The notes under the pieces: model-generated
Told to the model about the DNA's origin: nothing
The model's database searches: none
The model's input: the letters and a program-made list of their open reading frames with translations, nothing else
In this document: one piece after another, positions 16,358 to 26,255 of the stretch
Numbering within the stretch: position 1 is the stretch's first letter
Layout of the letters: the number at the start of each line of letters is the position of its first letter
Source: a virus
IMG/VR virus record: IMGVR_UViG_3300021962_000497
Location: 1 to 28,427 of that record
Length of the DNA stretch: 28,427 bases
Strand: one strand, 5' to 3'
Made by a program: the position numbers and the translations under genes

Positions 16358-17524
16358 ATGACAGATACGATTAGTCCTAACACCGATACAGGTGCGGTCA
16401 CTCAATCACAAGCAGTTCCGAGTTTAGACTCAATAGCCGCTAAAATGACCGCGATGCGTGAAAGCACATTGCGTAATCAAATTGGTGCTACTAAACCAAC
16501 TGCGACAGGAACAGATGGAGAGGCAGAGCAGCCATCAAGCCCTGTGGCAACAGACAGCAGTGATGCTGTGCCAGAAGTTGATGATATCTTTGCTCCAGAA
16601 GAAGCCAGCGACGATCAAGAAGCAGTAGCCCCTGAAGAGGTAAGCACTGATAGTAATGATTCTTCAGCAGACGAACTTATTGATTTTATCGAATTCGCAG
16701 AAACTAACCCGAACGCCAAGTTCAAGTTTATGAAGAACGGTAAAGAAGTAGTTATAGATGCCAAGAAAGCCGCAGCCATTTTAGGACAAGGTTCAGCAAT
16801 ACACGAAGAAGCAAGGCAGTTAAAGATAGAACGAGCAGAGTTTGACGAGTATCTTAAAGATACACAAGCCAGACAAGAAGGTTTAACTTTAGCAATGGAA
16901 TTTACCGTTCAGCCAAAATTACAGCAGGCGTATGATGAGATTTTGAAAACACAAAATTATAATCTTACATTCCAGCAACAAATGGCAAGAACAAATGATC
17001 CTGCGGCTATCGCAAGGATACAAGCGAGTATGGCACAGAATGAACGCTGGATACAGCAACAACAACAGGTTATCGCACAGATTAAACCTGCGGTTGATCA
17101 GTTCAGACAAGTGCGTAGTCAGCAAGTAGCCGAACGATTAGATGCGGCACGAAAAGGATTTACAGACAAAGAGTTGAAAAACGAATATGTCTATAATGAA
17201 GTTCGTGATAAGGTTAGCAAACTTTGGAAGAATGCTAAAGACGAGATCATTCCAGGTGTTCCTAATATAGACCTAATCAGCAGTGACGAAGCCCTTTTGA
17301 GTTTAGTCCGTGATGGTCTTCGCTACAGAGATAAACCAACGACAAAATCCGCAGGTTCTTCTATGGCAGCACTAACCAGTCGCAAGGGTGCCACAACAGG
17401 CAAAAACTCTGGTGATGACATAGGCAAACTTCGTGAGCAAGCCAATAAAGGCGACAAGAAAGCCGCTGATAACCTTTTAGTTGCTCAACTCAGTAGAATT
17501 AGAGCATCAAGAGGTGGAAGATAA
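16358..17524 (+). CDS. Scaffolding-like protein
   Basis: 388 residues between portal and major capsid protein, the usual scaffold position. The N-terminal 105 residues are disordered and acidic, Asp/Glu/Ser/Thr-rich. The middle (about 110-270) is long amphipathic helix with Gln-rich coiled coil (ERWIQQQQQVIAQIKPAVDQ). The C-terminus is short, basic and helical (NLLVAQLSRIRASRGGR), like the capsid-binding tail of known scaffolds. No protease motif is seen. Assignment rests on position and architecture. AAAGGA precedes the ATG. Confidence 0.75.
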   Translation: MTDTISPNTDTGAVTQSQAVPSLDSIAAKMTAMRESTLRNQIGATKPTATGTDGEAEQPSSPVATDSSDAVPEVDDIFAPEEASDDQEAVAPEEVSTDSNDSSADELIDFIEFAETNPNAKFKFMKNGKEVVIDAKKAAAILGQGSAIHEEARQLKIERAEFDEYLKDTQARQEGLTLAMEFTVQPKLQQAYDEILKTQNYNLTFQQQMARTNDPAAIARIQASMAQNERWIQQQQQVIAQIKPAVDQFRQVRSQQVAERLDAARKGFTDKELKNEYVYNEVRDKVSKLWKNAKDEIIPGVPNIDLISSDEALLSLVRDGLRYRDKPTTKSAGSSMAALTSRKGATTGKNSGDDIGKLREQANKGDKKAADNLLVAQLSRIRASRGGR

Positions 17525-17548
17525 AAACCATTATTAAAGGAAAATAAA

Positions 17549-18724
17549 ATGGCAGAAATTACAACAAGTCAAATTGGCAATGGCACAACACTACCTTATA
17601 GTGCTGACATCGTTGTCAAGGATTTAGACCTCGATGTGTCTAATCGTGTCAAGGACGACACACCAGTATTAAATATGGCTATGTCCAAAAAGCGTAAAGT
17701 AAATTCTACTTTGCCACTATGGACTGATGACATCTATCGTGCTCCACAAGTTCAAGCACAAGTTGAAGGTGCTACGGTATCTACAAGTCAAGCAGAGAGC
17801 AATCAACGCTATAACTTGGGCAACTACACACAGATTTTCAGCACCGTTATTGCGGCTTCTGGAACTGCTCGTGCTGTTCTACAAAGTGGTGGCGATCCTC
17901 AACAATATCAAGAGGTAAAACAACTTATTGAATTGATGTTCGACGTTGAACAACAATTAGTTCGTGCTGACCAAATCGGAACAAAATACGCTGGTCAAAG
18001 CGGAACAGCAAGTGGTTTGCCAAGTGGTCAAACAGGTCGTCGTATGGGTTCATTGAACTCTTTCGCTGGCACAATGTCATTCAACACTACAAGCGGCACA
18101 GCAAGTGGTTTGGATACAAACATCAACAACGAAGATACTGACAGCGTAGTTCAGGCTACTAACGCACTTCGCGTTTATGCTAACGGTAATGTATTCTACA
18201 CAGGCACATTTACTAACCAGTATTTCAGCCCTGCGTTATACAAGCAGTTGGTCACGGTTGCTGAACAGCGTTATAACGCTAAAATCCGCACCGTAGTTGC
18301 TCCAACAAGCCTACGCACATCAATCAGCGATAACATCACGCAAAGCCGTGGTATCAATCGTGTTGATTCTGCCCGTGGCGATACAATCCAAACTTATGAG
18401 GGTGACTTTAATTACACTTATGAGATTATGGATAGTTGGATTATGGACCAAATCAACCCTAACAGCATCTACTTCTTAAATGAGGATGTGCTACAATGGG
18501 GTTCATTGCGTGATCTTGGACCAAATAATGAAGTCTTCTCGAACGCTGATGCGTCATTAGACCAATTTATTATGGAAGGAACTTTGATCGTTCGCAACCC
18601 AGCAGGCGTTGGTGTTCTAAACAACATCACAGCAGGCACAACAGCCCAGAGTTCTTTACCTGGTGCTCGTCCTGCCGCTTTGGTCACTCGCACAAACTTC
18701 GGTCCTGGCGATGTCACACCTTAA
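17549..18724 (+). CDS. Major capsid protein (SU10/DUF5309 type)
   Basis: 391 residues, the size of an HK97-fold capsid protein. Recognisable stretches are LPLWTDDIYRAP, VEGATVSTSQAE, and NYTQIFSTVIAASGTARAV (about 93-111), which is the family's conserved block, followed by IELMFDVEQQLVRAD, LYKQLVTVAEQRYN and IYFLNEDVLQWGSLRDLG. An extended N-arm precedes. AAAGGA leads the ATG. A strong UUCG-loop terminator follows 23 nt after the stop, consistent with high expression. Confidence 0.9.
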   Translation: MAEITTSQIGNGTTLPYSADIVVKDLDLDVSNRVKDDTPVLNMAMSKKRKVNSTLPLWTDDIYRAPQVQAQVEGATVSTSQAESNQRYNLGNYTQIFSTVIAASGTARAVLQSGGDPQQYQEVKQLIELMFDVEQQLVRADQIGTKYAGQSGTASGLPSGQTGRRMGSLNSFAGTMSFNTTSGTASGLDTNINNEDTDSVVQATNALRVYANGNVFYTGTFTNQYFSPALYKQLVTVAEQRYNAKIRTVVAPTSLRTSISDNITQSRGINRVDSARGDTIQTYEGDFNYTYEIMDSWIMDQINPNSIYFLNEDVLQWGSLRDLGPNNEVFSNADASLDQFIMEGTLIVRNPAGVGVLNNITAGTTAQSSLPGARPAALVTRTNFGPGDVTP

Positions 18725-18746
18725 ATCTTTATAAGATTATAAGTGA

Positions 18747-18774
18747 CAAGGGCAACTTCGGTTGCCCTTTTGTT
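18747..18774 (+). terminator. UUCG-tetraloop rho-independent terminator
   Basis: AAGGGCAAC and GTTGCCCTT form a 9-bp stem closed by C-TTCG-G, a very stable tetraloop, followed by TTTGTTTG. It separates the capsid gene from the next promoter-like element only a few bases on. Confidence 0.85.
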
Positions 18775-18778
18775 TGGC

Positions 18779-18790
18779 TAAATAATACTA
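18779..18790 (+). promoter_or_regulatory. T4-late-like promoter with leaderless start
   Basis: TAAATAATACT abuts the ATG at 18790, directly after the capsid terminator. Here no upstream gene overlaps the element, so its sequence is not forced by coding constraint. Confidence 0.65.
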
Positions 18791-19377
18791 TGAACGACTT
18801 AAATCAACCTGAATATCTGGATGACAAAGACCCAGAAAAGAATCACGATTATTGGAGACAAGACCACGGTGGTATGATCTCTACGCATAATGGCGTGGCT
18901 GATAAATTATTGTCTGGTAATAATGACTTGTATAACTCATTAAAAGGTGATTGGAAAAGAACTGACACAAATAAGAGTGGTAATATCATTGTCACTACTG
19001 GCAGAGAAGATGGTAAGTTTTATATCCGCAGAGAACAACAAAACACAGATGAAGTTAAACTCAGAGTAAAGAACTACAGACACGCTGCCGAACTTGGAAT
19101 ACCTGATCCGTTAGCACCTATAGGTGATGATGGCAAACTACAATACAAATGGATGGAATTGCCCACGGTTGTTAGTATCCGCATCAGTGACCAATACTTT
19201 GATGGAATACCTTGGAACGCTATCAAAAATGACAGAACACTTAAAGCCCAGTTTTACAAAGTTGTTCAACACGAATACCCAGAATATGTTTGCTACCCAG
19301 GAGGTAAATTACCTATTCCCATAGATGTGCCTTATCCTACGAAAAAAGGCGAGAAAAAATACTTTAGAGGACACTAA
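18790..19377 (+). CDS. Hypothetical protein, possible head-tail component
   Basis: 195 residues, charged and aromatic, with NHDYWRQDHGGMISTHNG, GREDGKFYIRREQQN and a C-terminal Pro-rich, strongly basic tail (KKGEKKYFRGH). No family recognised. It lies between capsid and connector and its stop is 2 nt before the connector gene, so co-translation and a head-completion role are plausible. Confidence 0.6.
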   Translation: MNDLNQPEYLDDKDPEKNHDYWRQDHGGMISTHNGVADKLLSGNNDLYNSLKGDWKRTDTNKSGNIIVTTGREDGKFYIRREQQNTDEVKLRVKNYRHAAELGIPDPLAPIGDDGKLQYKWMELPTVVSIRISDQYFDGIPWNAIKNDRTLKAQFYKVVQHEYPEYVCYPGGKLPIPIDVPYPTKKGEKKYFRGH

Positions 19378-19379
19378 TA

Positions 19380-20591
19380 ATGTTTGTAATCCCAACCGCT
19401 GACGACCTTGTCACATTCATCAAAGACTTTACTGGCTCAACTAATGATGCTGAAATAAAGAAATGTATTTTTATGGCAGAGATGTCAATGAGAAACATTG
19501 AACTTCCAGCACTTCGCTGTGATCCATATGCTATTGAAAACATTGGTATCGCTGATGCTAATGGTAGAGTGCCTATTCCAGGTGATATGAACAAACCCAT
19601 CTTGTTCTTTAAGCAAGGAACACAGGTCAATACAACCGCAACTGCCACAGGCACTTCAAGTCAATATACTATTACTTTGACATCAACGCCAGCACAACAA
19701 ATATCTACAGGTATGGTTGTGTCAGGAACTGGTATTGCTACTAACGCAGTTATCAATAACATCACAGGCGGTGGTGGTAGTGGTAGTGTAGTCACTTTAA
19801 GTTTGGCTAATACTGGCACGGTTTCAGGAACTATCTTATTTTCTTCAGGTGCTAATGACAGCAGTCAAACAGGTCCTTGGATTGTCTATGACCGTATCGG
19901 TGACAGAGATATTATTACTCAGGGTATGATTGCTCAGTTATATCTACAACCAGTAAATGTGCCTAATGTAATCCGTGGTAAGTTTAGTGAAGTAGCAGAC
20001 AAGTATCAATTCTTACCTTATGTTGCTCAAGGCGATCTAATCAATATGTATTACTATCGTGCTTGGCAGTTGTTATTCAGTCCAGTGGCAGATGAACTAA
20101 TCAGTGCTACAGGTTCAGTAAATCCAATAAGCGGTAGTGGTCCTTGGACTATTGCTATTACTGGTATGACAGATACAACAGGATTAAATGTTGGTAGTAA
20201 AATAACCGCTACAGCAGGCACAGGTAGTTTAGGCACAGGCTTTACTTCGGCAGTGGTCACCGAACTAACAAGTTCTACCAGTATCAAAGTTTTAGTCACT
20301 GGAGGCACAAGCCCACAAGGTGGCACAATAACTAACATCTATCTAACAGGACAAACCGTTCAAACTAATGCTGTTCTACAGACTTGGGCAGAAGGTTATG
20401 TTTATGCTACCCTGCGTGAATACTACATCAAACGCCATAATAGCGAAGATGCTCAGGTATATGCTCAAAAGTTTGAGAACGCATACAACATCGTAGAAGA
20501 TCAAAACAATTTAGGTAAGTGGAGTGGCGGTCATACTAAATTGACCAGTGTATGGCAACCTCGTCAATACAGAAACTTCGCTTACAAATAA
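19380..20591 (+). CDS. Head-tail adaptor/connector with two beta-rich insertions
   Basis: 403 residues. The core (residues 1-80, 163-240, 329-403) looks like a podovirus head-tail adaptor: N-terminal helices (ADDLVTFIKDFTGSTNDAEIKKCIFMAEM), WIVYDRIGDRDII, YVAQGDLINMYYYRAWQLLF, and a long C-terminal helical part with WAEGYVYATLREYYIKRHN. Two Thr/Ser/Gly-rich beta segments interrupt it at about 81-162 (nt 19620-19865) and 241-328 (nt 20100-20363). Removing them leaves about 235 residues, nearer the usual size of gp4/gp11-like adaptors. The start follows GAGG. Adaptor identity is inferred from the core pattern and from position after the capsid. Confidence 0.7.
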   Translation: MFVIPTADDLVTFIKDFTGSTNDAEIKKCIFMAEMSMRNIELPALRCDPYAIENIGIADANGRVPIPGDMNKPILFFKQGTQVNTTATATGTSSQYTITLTSTPAQQISTGMVVSGTGIATNAVINNITGGGGSGSVVTLSLANTGTVSGTILFSSGANDSSQTGPWIVYDRIGDRDIITQGMIAQLYLQPVNVPNVIRGKFSEVADKYQFLPYVAQGDLINMYYYRAWQLLFSPVADELISATGSVNPISGSGPWTIAITGMTDTTGLNVGSKITATAGTGSLGTGFTSAVVTELTSSTSIKVLVTGGTSPQGGTITNIYLTGQTVQTNAVLQTWAEGYVYATLREYYIKRHNSEDAQVYAQKFENAYNIVEDQNNLGKWSGGHTKLTSVWQPRQYRNFAYK

Positions 20592-20600
20592 GGATAACCA

Positions 20601-22790
20601 ATGGCAGATAATAGTTCATTATACGGATCTACAGCACCAGCAGGAACGGTGTCAAGTAGCAATTATACTACTTTATATAGCGGTGGCAATAACTATGTTC
20701 CCAGTGGTGACAATGTTATTATCTCAGGAACACTAACGGTCAATGGCTGTGCTATTTTAACTGATTGTAGCAGTTTCAATTTGTTGCCGTTTAACGCAAC
20801 CACGGTGAATGCGTTTAGTAGTGCTACTGCTGTAAGCATTGGTGGTGCTACAGGCGTGACTACAATACAAAACCAGTTGGCTACGGGTAATTACTTATTC
20901 CCATTAGCCGATGGTGCTAACACACAGGTATTGGCTACTGATGGTAATGGTATATTGTATTGGGCTAACAACAACGATTTTAACACAACTTACACTATTG
21001 ATGCCGCGACTACAAGTGGCGGTGCTAACTTAAATTTGGTTGGTAGTGATTCAACTACCGATAGTGTAAAGTTTGCTTCAGGCACTAATGTCACGGTGAG
21101 TAGAACTGATGCTAATACGATTACTATCAATTCGAGTTATGTGGATACAACTTATACACAAAACGCTTCAGTGACTACTGGTGGTGCTAACTTAAATCTT
21201 GTAGGCAGTGATGCTACTACAGATACTATTAAATTCGCTGGCGGAACTAATGTCACGGTTGTTGCCACAGATGCTAATACAATCACTATAAACGCACCAG
21301 ATACAAATACAACTTATACACAAAACGCCAGTGCTACAACTGGCGGTGCTAACTTAAACTTGGTAGGCAGTGATTCTACAATAGACCCAGTTAAATTTGC
21401 CAGTGGCACTGGTATTACGGTGACCAGAACTGATGCTGATACTATTACTATCACTAACACTGATCCAGGATCAGCAGGTGTGACCAGTATTACAGGCACA
21501 GCCAATCAGATTATTGCCAGTGCTTCAACTGGTGCTGTGACTTTAAGCACACCACAGGATATTGCTACAACCAGTGGTCCAACATTTGCCAGTGTCACAG
21601 CGGGTAATATTAGAGTAGGCGGAACTACTGATAACACAATAGACACTATTACAGGTGATTTATTATTAGATAGTGCCAGCGGATTTGTAGAGATCAACTC
21701 TATTGTCAATATTCAGGCAGATTATCTAAACTTAAACAGCGACAATAGTGCCTTTGATAGTGCTATGCGTTTTAATACAGGTGCTCAAATATTATACAAC
21801 TATGCTAATAGTCGATTCGATATATCCAAAGGTATAAGTGTTGATAGCGGAGTTTTATTTGTAGATGCTACTAACAACAGAGTAGGTATCAATAATACCA
21901 GCCCATTATATGAATTACATATAGATCAAGGACTTGACGGTTTAACGCAGTTGGCTATGACTACTGGCGAACGCACAGCATTATTGACAATGAATGATAG
22001 TGATGATCTATTGAGTTTAAGTTATGGTCCTACTTTTGCGGATAATAGACTTCAGTTTAGTCCTACAGCACAATGGTTTAATAGTGGTAATCTTGGTGTT
22101 GCTACTGCTACACCAGCATATACTTTAGATGTAAATGGCACTGGTAATTTCCAAGGTGTAATAACAGGCGGACTAAAAATAAATGGCAGCACCAATGGTT
22201 TTAGTAATTTTATTGCTCCACCAACAGGCAGTGACTTATATTATTCATTACCTGGAACAGCAGGAGCCGCAAACACCGTTCTAACTAATGACGGTGTAGG
22301 TAATTTATCTTGGGCATTGCCTGGTGGTGGTGGATCAACTTTTGGTAATATCACTATTGCTGTTGCTACAGATAATACAATATCAACTACAACTGGTGAT
22401 TTAGTTTTATCCAGTGCCACAGGTATTATGGATGCTTCTACGCTAAATGCCAACTTTGCCGCAGTTGCTTTGGACAACCGAGGGACTTTAGATAGTCAAG
22501 GAATAACTACTACAAGTATATCTCCTGTGGCAATCAATACTACGACCAGATTTGGTATGAAGGCTGTTATCAGCGTGGTAGATAATGTCACTACTCAAAG
22601 ACATATTTTAGAAGCGTTATTGTTTAGACAAGGAACAACTGCTTATATAACAACATACGCAGAAATGTATTCAAATGTGGCATTAGCCACATTCTCGGCA
22701 GATGTAAGTGGCGGAGCACTACGCTTGTTGGCTACTCCTGCTTCTACTAATTCTACAACCTTTACGGTTATTAGAACAAGTATTGACTAA
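20601..22790 (+). CDS. Tail fibre / spike-like structural protein
   Basis: 729 residues, overwhelmingly Thr/Ser/Asn/Gly beta-structure. Three 54-residue repeats (nt 20985-21470) carry GGANLNLVGSD and DA(N/D)TITI. Further on are two copies of a GNI...TDNTI...TGD module (about nt 21597 and 22341) and two fibre-type motifs, VGINNTSPLYELHID and LGVATATPAYTLDVNG, familiar from phage tail fibres. The C-terminal domain (about 620-729) appears distinct and may be the receptor-binding or trimerisation tip. No chaperone domain is visible. AAGGA precedes the start. Confidence 0.8.
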   Translation: MADNSSLYGSTAPAGTVSSSNYTTLYSGGNNYVPSGDNVIISGTLTVNGCAILTDCSSFNLLPFNATTVNAFSSATAVSIGGATGVTTIQNQLATGNYLFPLADGANTQVLATDGNGILYWANNNDFNTTYTIDAATTSGGANLNLVGSDSTTDSVKFASGTNVTVSRTDANTITINSSYVDTTYTQNASVTTGGANLNLVGSDATTDTIKFAGGTNVTVVATDANTITINAPDTNTTYTQNASATTGGANLNLVGSDSTIDPVKFASGTGITVTRTDADTITITNTDPGSAGVTSITGTANQIIASASTGAVTLSTPQDIATTSGPTFASVTAGNIRVGGTTDNTIDTITGDLLLDSASGFVEINSIVNIQADYLNLNSDNSAFDSAMRFNTGAQILYNYANSRFDISKGISVDSGVLFVDATNNRVGINNTSPLYELHIDQGLDGLTQLAMTTGERTALLTMNDSDDLLSLSYGPTFADNRLQFSPTAQWFNSGNLGVATATPAYTLDVNGTGNFQGVITGGLKINGSTNGFSNFIAPPTGSDLYYSLPGTAGAANTVLTNDGVGNLSWALPGGGGSTFGNITIAVATDNTISTTTGDLVLSSATGIMDASTLNANFAAVALDNRGTLDSQGITTTSISPVAINTTTRFGMKAVISVVDNVTTQRHILEALLFRQGTTAYITTYAEMYSNVALATFSADVSGGALRLLATPASTNSTTFTVIRTSID
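20985..21470 (+). repeat. Three tandem 162-nt repeats in fibre gene
   Basis: Repeat starts at 20985, 21147 and 21309 give an exact 162-nt (54-codon) period. Each unit reads TTYT-x-A...GGANLNLVGSD...KFA(S/G)GT...TDA(N/D)TITI. The units differ by substitutions only and no indels were noticed. Confidence 0.9.
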
Positions 22791-22809
22791 CATAAGGATT
22801 GTGTGAATT

Positions 22810-25584
22810 ATGTCAAACGAAAAATTTAAGGTAAAATTTGGACTCGCAGTAGGCGATACATCAATGACGGTAGATGCCGCCACAGGTAATACGGAAACCG
22901 CTGGTATTGGTGTGTTCAAACAAAACACCACAGAACAAGTCACCATAGGTGATGGTAGTGGTAATGGCAGTATTGAGATTGGACAACTAAACAGAGCAAC
23001 TTCAGGAACTCCTTACATTGACTTTCATAGTAGTGCTACCAACACAGACTATGATGTAAGATTATTAGCCAGTGGTGGAACATCAAGCAGTGGTGCTGGT
23101 CAATTGACCATAGATGCTGCCACGGTGGATATCAATGGTAATTTAGTCACTGATGGTGGCACATTTGGTAATATCAGCGTTGGTGTAGTCACAGACAACA
23201 CTATCGCAAGCACAGATACTAATGGTGATATTATAATTCAACCTAATGGCACTGGTGATGTCAGCGTAGCCGCTGACACTTTATTCATTGGTGATGGCGG
23301 ATCAAGTGCGGCTATTACAACTAATGGTGCTGGCAACTTATACTTAAACACAAACAACTATACTAATTCTGGACAAATGTATATTGTAGCAGGTGTCAAT
23401 GGGGCTATTGTAATGGATCCAAACGGCACTGGTTATTTTCAATCAACTAAAAATATATTAGCAGATCAAGGACAAACAACAACCAAAACTATCACTGGTG
23501 GCGGTAAGGTTGTGAATAGCACTGGTGATGTTCCAGTTTTTAATACTTCTATAAGTTCTACACAACAGCCAGTGGCTGCTTTTTTTGATAACACTACATC
23601 AGGTAGATTGGGTAGGGTTGTTGTCAGAGAATATGGACAAAACAATGGCACTAATGCCACAGCCGCTACCGTTGGTGTTGCCAACTTTATTTTAGAAGCA
23701 AGTCGTGGAACTGGCACAAGCCCAACCGCTGTCAATGCCGCCAACGCAACCGTGGGCACTATGGCTGGTGGATATTATGATGGCAGTAGATGGAGTAGTG
23801 AAAACGGTGTTGGATTACCAACTGGTTTTATAGCACAAACAACAGAAGCAACCGCATTTGAAACTTCAGTATTTACTGGTAGTATTTCAGGAACTACACT
23901 AACGGTCACTGCTGTCTCAAGTGGTAGCATTCACGTTGGTCAATTATTGACTGGCACAGGTGTAGCAGTAGGCACCGTTATTACTGCCTATGGCACTAAC
24001 ACATTTGGCAGCACAGGAACCTATACCGTGGGTTTAAGTCAGACCGTAGCATCAACAACTATCACAGGTGTTGGCACAACAGCAGGCGGTGGTAGATTTG
24101 TATTCTTGACTACACCTTCTGGTAATAAATTTTCAGCGACAAGCAGACAAACAACTTTAGTCACTGCTCAAAGCAATACTTCGACTTCTACGGTCAATGG
24201 TGTCACGGTTCCTGTCAATAGTCAGTTAAACTGGATTACTGGTAATGTGGAAAGTGCTGATGCTACCTATGTCAATTCAGCAGGCACAATCGTTTATAAA
24301 GGTAGAGGTGGTGGCTCATTCCAAATACCAAGTTTAAATTTGAATATGGTTGGTCTGCCGTTTGAAGATACTTGTAGTTTTGCTGGTTATATAGACAATG
24401 GTGCTGGATCGGCTGGTAATACGCTGACGGTGACTTCGGTTGCCAGTGGTGTGTTATATGTTGGACAACTAATCAGAGCCGTGGGTTTAAGTAATACAAC
24501 TCCGTATTTTATCACAGCCTTGGGCACAGGTAGCGGTGGTGTTGGAACTTATACTATTGCTTCTACATTCCAAACAGCAGGCACATTATTAGGCAGTAGC
24601 GGCACACCAGTGAATATGGTTGGTAGTCCTGATGATTATGGTATGAAAGGCTGCGGTGCTAATTTAAATGTTCTCTCAGCCAGAAAAAGTGTTGTTCCTG
24701 GTCGCAGAGCACCATTGAAAACTAATGATACTATTTTTAGTATAAACACCTCTGGACAAATTGGTGCTTTAGGCACAAACACTTCTAACAATACAGGTAG
24801 TTTAAGTTGGTTTGCCGCAGAAAACTTTGGCACTGGACTTGCTGGCAGCACGGTCAATATAAAAACTACAGATATTGGAACGACTACACAGGCTACAAGA
24901 TTTTTATCTAATGATGTTTCTACAAACTTAAACACAGATACTTTTACTATCAATAAAGGTGGTGGTAGAACAGGCGGGGCTGTATTAAATATGATTTCTA
25001 CTACTGGTGAAGTTTTATTACAAGCAGGTGATGTCAATATTTTACAAGCAGCCTCAACCTGGCAAACTACTTACGCACCTGGTTTTAAATATAATGGTTT
25101 AATGAGTAGTTCAACACAGACTAACACTGGTAGTCAGTTCGAGATGAGCAGTCGCTGGAAGGCTTCGGCTGGAACAACTACATACGCACCACCACAAAGT
25201 GGCTGGGGTTTAGGTAAGTTTGGTTTTACTGCTGATACTACTACAACAAATACTAACCAAATACAAAGTGCTGGTATTCAGGTATATGCCACAGAAAACT
25301 GGGATAGCACACACTACGGTAGTAGAATGACATTTAACGTCAATCGATCTGGGACTGGTGGCAATATTGAAGTATTAGATTTACGAAGTGATCGTGCTAC
25401 ATTTACTACACCAGTTGGTTTTCCAGTTTATACAGCGGCAGCGGCTAATGCTATAACTGGTTTAGTCGGACAGCAAATCTGTATCAGCAATAGTGGCGGT
25501 GGTGGCAACCCAAATGGTATGATGGCATTCTGGGATACAACAAATAATCGCTGGAGTTATATCCACGACAACTCGGCAGTATAA
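22810..25584 (+). CDS. Long tail fibre-like structural protein
   Basis: 924 residues, beta-rich, with [16 protein letters not shown]...[12 protein letters not shown] (nt ~23164-23256), matching the module of the preceding fibre. Two adhesion-type modules of the form LTVTxVxSG...VGQL...GTYT...T follow at about nt 23874-24071 and 24379-24600. The C-terminus contains [34 protein letters not shown]-like sequence, resembling the tip or capping domains of phage fibres. AAGGA is 14 bases from the ATG, a long spacing; the nearer in-frame GTG at 22801 is followed by a stop, so ATG 22810 stands. Confidence 0.8.
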   Translation: MSNEKFKVKFGLAVGDTSMTVDAATGNTETAGIGVFKQNTTEQVTIGDGSGNGSIEIGQLNRATSGTPYIDFHSSATNTDYDVRLLASGGTSSSGAGQLTIDAATVDINGNLVTDGGTFGNISVGVVTDNTIASTDTNGDIIIQPNGTGDVSVAADTLFIGDGGSSAAITTNGAGNLYLNTNNYTNSGQMYIVAGVNGAIVMDPNGTGYFQSTKNILADQGQTTTKTITGGGKVVNSTGDVPVFNTSISSTQQPVAAFFDNTTSGRLGRVVVREYGQNNGTNATAATVGVANFILEASRGTGTSPTAVNAANATVGTMAGGYYDGSRWSSENGVGLPTGFIAQTTEATAFETSVFTGSISGTTLTVTAVSSGSIHVGQLLTGTGVAVGTVITAYGTNTFGSTGTYTVGLSQTVASTTITGVGTTAGGGRFVFLTTPSGNKFSATSRQTTLVTAQSNTSTSTVNGVTVPVNSQLNWITGNVESADATYVNSAGTIVYKGRGGGSFQIPSLNLNMVGLPFEDTCSFAGYIDNGAGSAGNTLTVTSVASGVLYVGQLIRAVGLSNTTPYFITALGTGSGGVGTYTIASTFQTAGTLLGSSGTPVNMVGSPDDYGMKGCGANLNVLSARKSVVPGRRAPLKTNDTIFSINTSGQIGALGTNTSNNTGSLSWFAAENFGTGLAGSTVNIKTTDIGTTTQATRFLSNDVSTNLNTDTFTINKGGGRTGGAVLNMISTTGEVLLQAGDVNILQAASTWQTTYAPGFKYNGLMSSSTQTNTGSQFEMSSRWKASAGTTTYAPPQSGWGLGKFGFTADTTTTNTNQIQSAGIQVYATENWDSTHYGSRMTFNVNRSGTGGNIEVLDLRSDRATFTTPVGFPVYTAAAANAITGLVGQQICISNSGGGGNPNGMMAFWDTTNNRWSYIHDNSAV

Positions 25585-25585
25585 T

Positions 25586-25858
25586 ATGGACAACTTCAAA
25601 GAAACTACGCTCAAAGGGCACATACACTTATGCGAACTACGCTATAAGGCATTAGAAGGAAGGCTGGATAATGTTGAAGCAAGACTCACCAAGATTGAGG
25701 ATCAGGTATCTGCTCTTAAAGCACAGACTAACCAAGGGTTCGCTGAAATCAAACTTATGCTGGAGCGTCAAAATACCAGTAAGCAAACTCAACTAATAGC
25801 CAGCGTCGGTGCCATTATAGTTGCTATAGTTGGTGCTGTTGTTATCTATATTAAATAA
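25586..25858 (+). CDS. Coiled-coil membrane protein, holin/XhlA-like
   Basis: 90 residues. Residues 15-62 form a heptad-patterned coiled coil (LEGRLDNVEARLTKIEDQVSAL), and residues 70-89 a single transmembrane helix (IASVGAIIVAIVGAVVIYI) ending in one Lys. This N-coil/C-anchor architecture matches XhlA-type haemolysin/holin accessory proteins, so membrane insertion during lysis is likely; no endolysin is present in the window to confirm a lysis cassette. There is no clear Shine-Dalgarno, and the start is 1 nt after the fibre gene's stop, so translation may be coupled. Its AAA TAA end lies inside the next promoter-like element. Confidence 0.7.
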   Translation: MDNFKETTLKGHIHLCELRYKALEGRLDNVEARLTKIEDQVSALKAQTNQGFAEIKLMLERQNTSKQTQLIASVGAIIVAIVGAVVIYIK

Positions 25859-25863
25859 GAGTA
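25852..25863 (+). promoter_or_regulatory. Late-like promoter variant with leaderless start
   Basis: TAAATAAGAGT abuts ATG 25863; core TAAATA at the standard five-base spacing, with the right half diverged. Confidence 0.45.
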
Positions 25864-26228
25864 TGGCAAACAGAGCAATGAGTTGGTGTTATGTAGATGG
25901 AACACCCAGAAGAGAATATGTTGATCCAAGAATACCAGTTGCTAAACAACTGGCTTGGACTAAACTTCCTGGTGATACACCATATACGGTGCCTGAACCT
26001 GACAACTACAATCGAGCAATAATGACAGATAAACCTGTTGAATGCTTGTTAGTAGAAGATCAGGTCATTTATAAAAACACTAATAAAAATACGTGGGTCA
26101 CACTGATGTATGTGCCTGATGAACAACTTGCTGAATATGATCTATGGCTAAACAGACAATCAGTTCGAGCATATTGGCAACATACCAGGGCACCTAAAAT
26201 AAAAAAACAACGCAGTTATGAACTTTGA
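25863..26228 (+). CDS. Hypothetical 121-aa protein
   Basis: 121 residues, mixed charge, Trp/Tyr/Pro-rich (WCYVDGTPRREYVDP, WTKLPGDTPYTVPEPDNY), with a basic C-terminus (APKIKKQRSYEL). Unrecognised. The start at 25863 is preferred to an upstream TTG-type opening because of the promoter element at exact spacing and absence of a Shine-Dalgarno. Confidence 0.6.
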   Translation: MANRAMSWCYVDGTPRREYVDPRIPVAKQLAWTKLPGDTPYTVPEPDNYNRAIMTDKPVECLLVEDQVIYKNTNKNTWVTLMYVPDEQLAEYDLWLNRQSVRAYWQHTRAPKIKKQRSYEL

Positions 26229-26243
26229 TTAGAGTCAAAGGCA

Positions 26244-26255
26244 TAAGTAATAGTA
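26244..26255 (+). promoter_or_regulatory. Late-like promoter variant with leaderless start
   Basis: TAAGTAATAGT abuts ATG 26255. One core base differs (G for A), but the AATANTATG half is intact and the gene has no Shine-Dalgarno. Confidence 0.45.

Noticed and set aside
17670-17683. TAAATA five bases before an in-frame ATG inside the capsid gene (codon 45)
   Set aside because: The right half (TGGCT) does not match the AATANTAT extension, and the sequence encodes conserved capsid residues; probably chance.
22241-22477. Minus-strand open frames across the fibre genes
   Set aside because: They are shadows of Thr/Ser/Gly-rich coding sequence on the plus strand, with no ribosome-binding sites or recognisable protein features.
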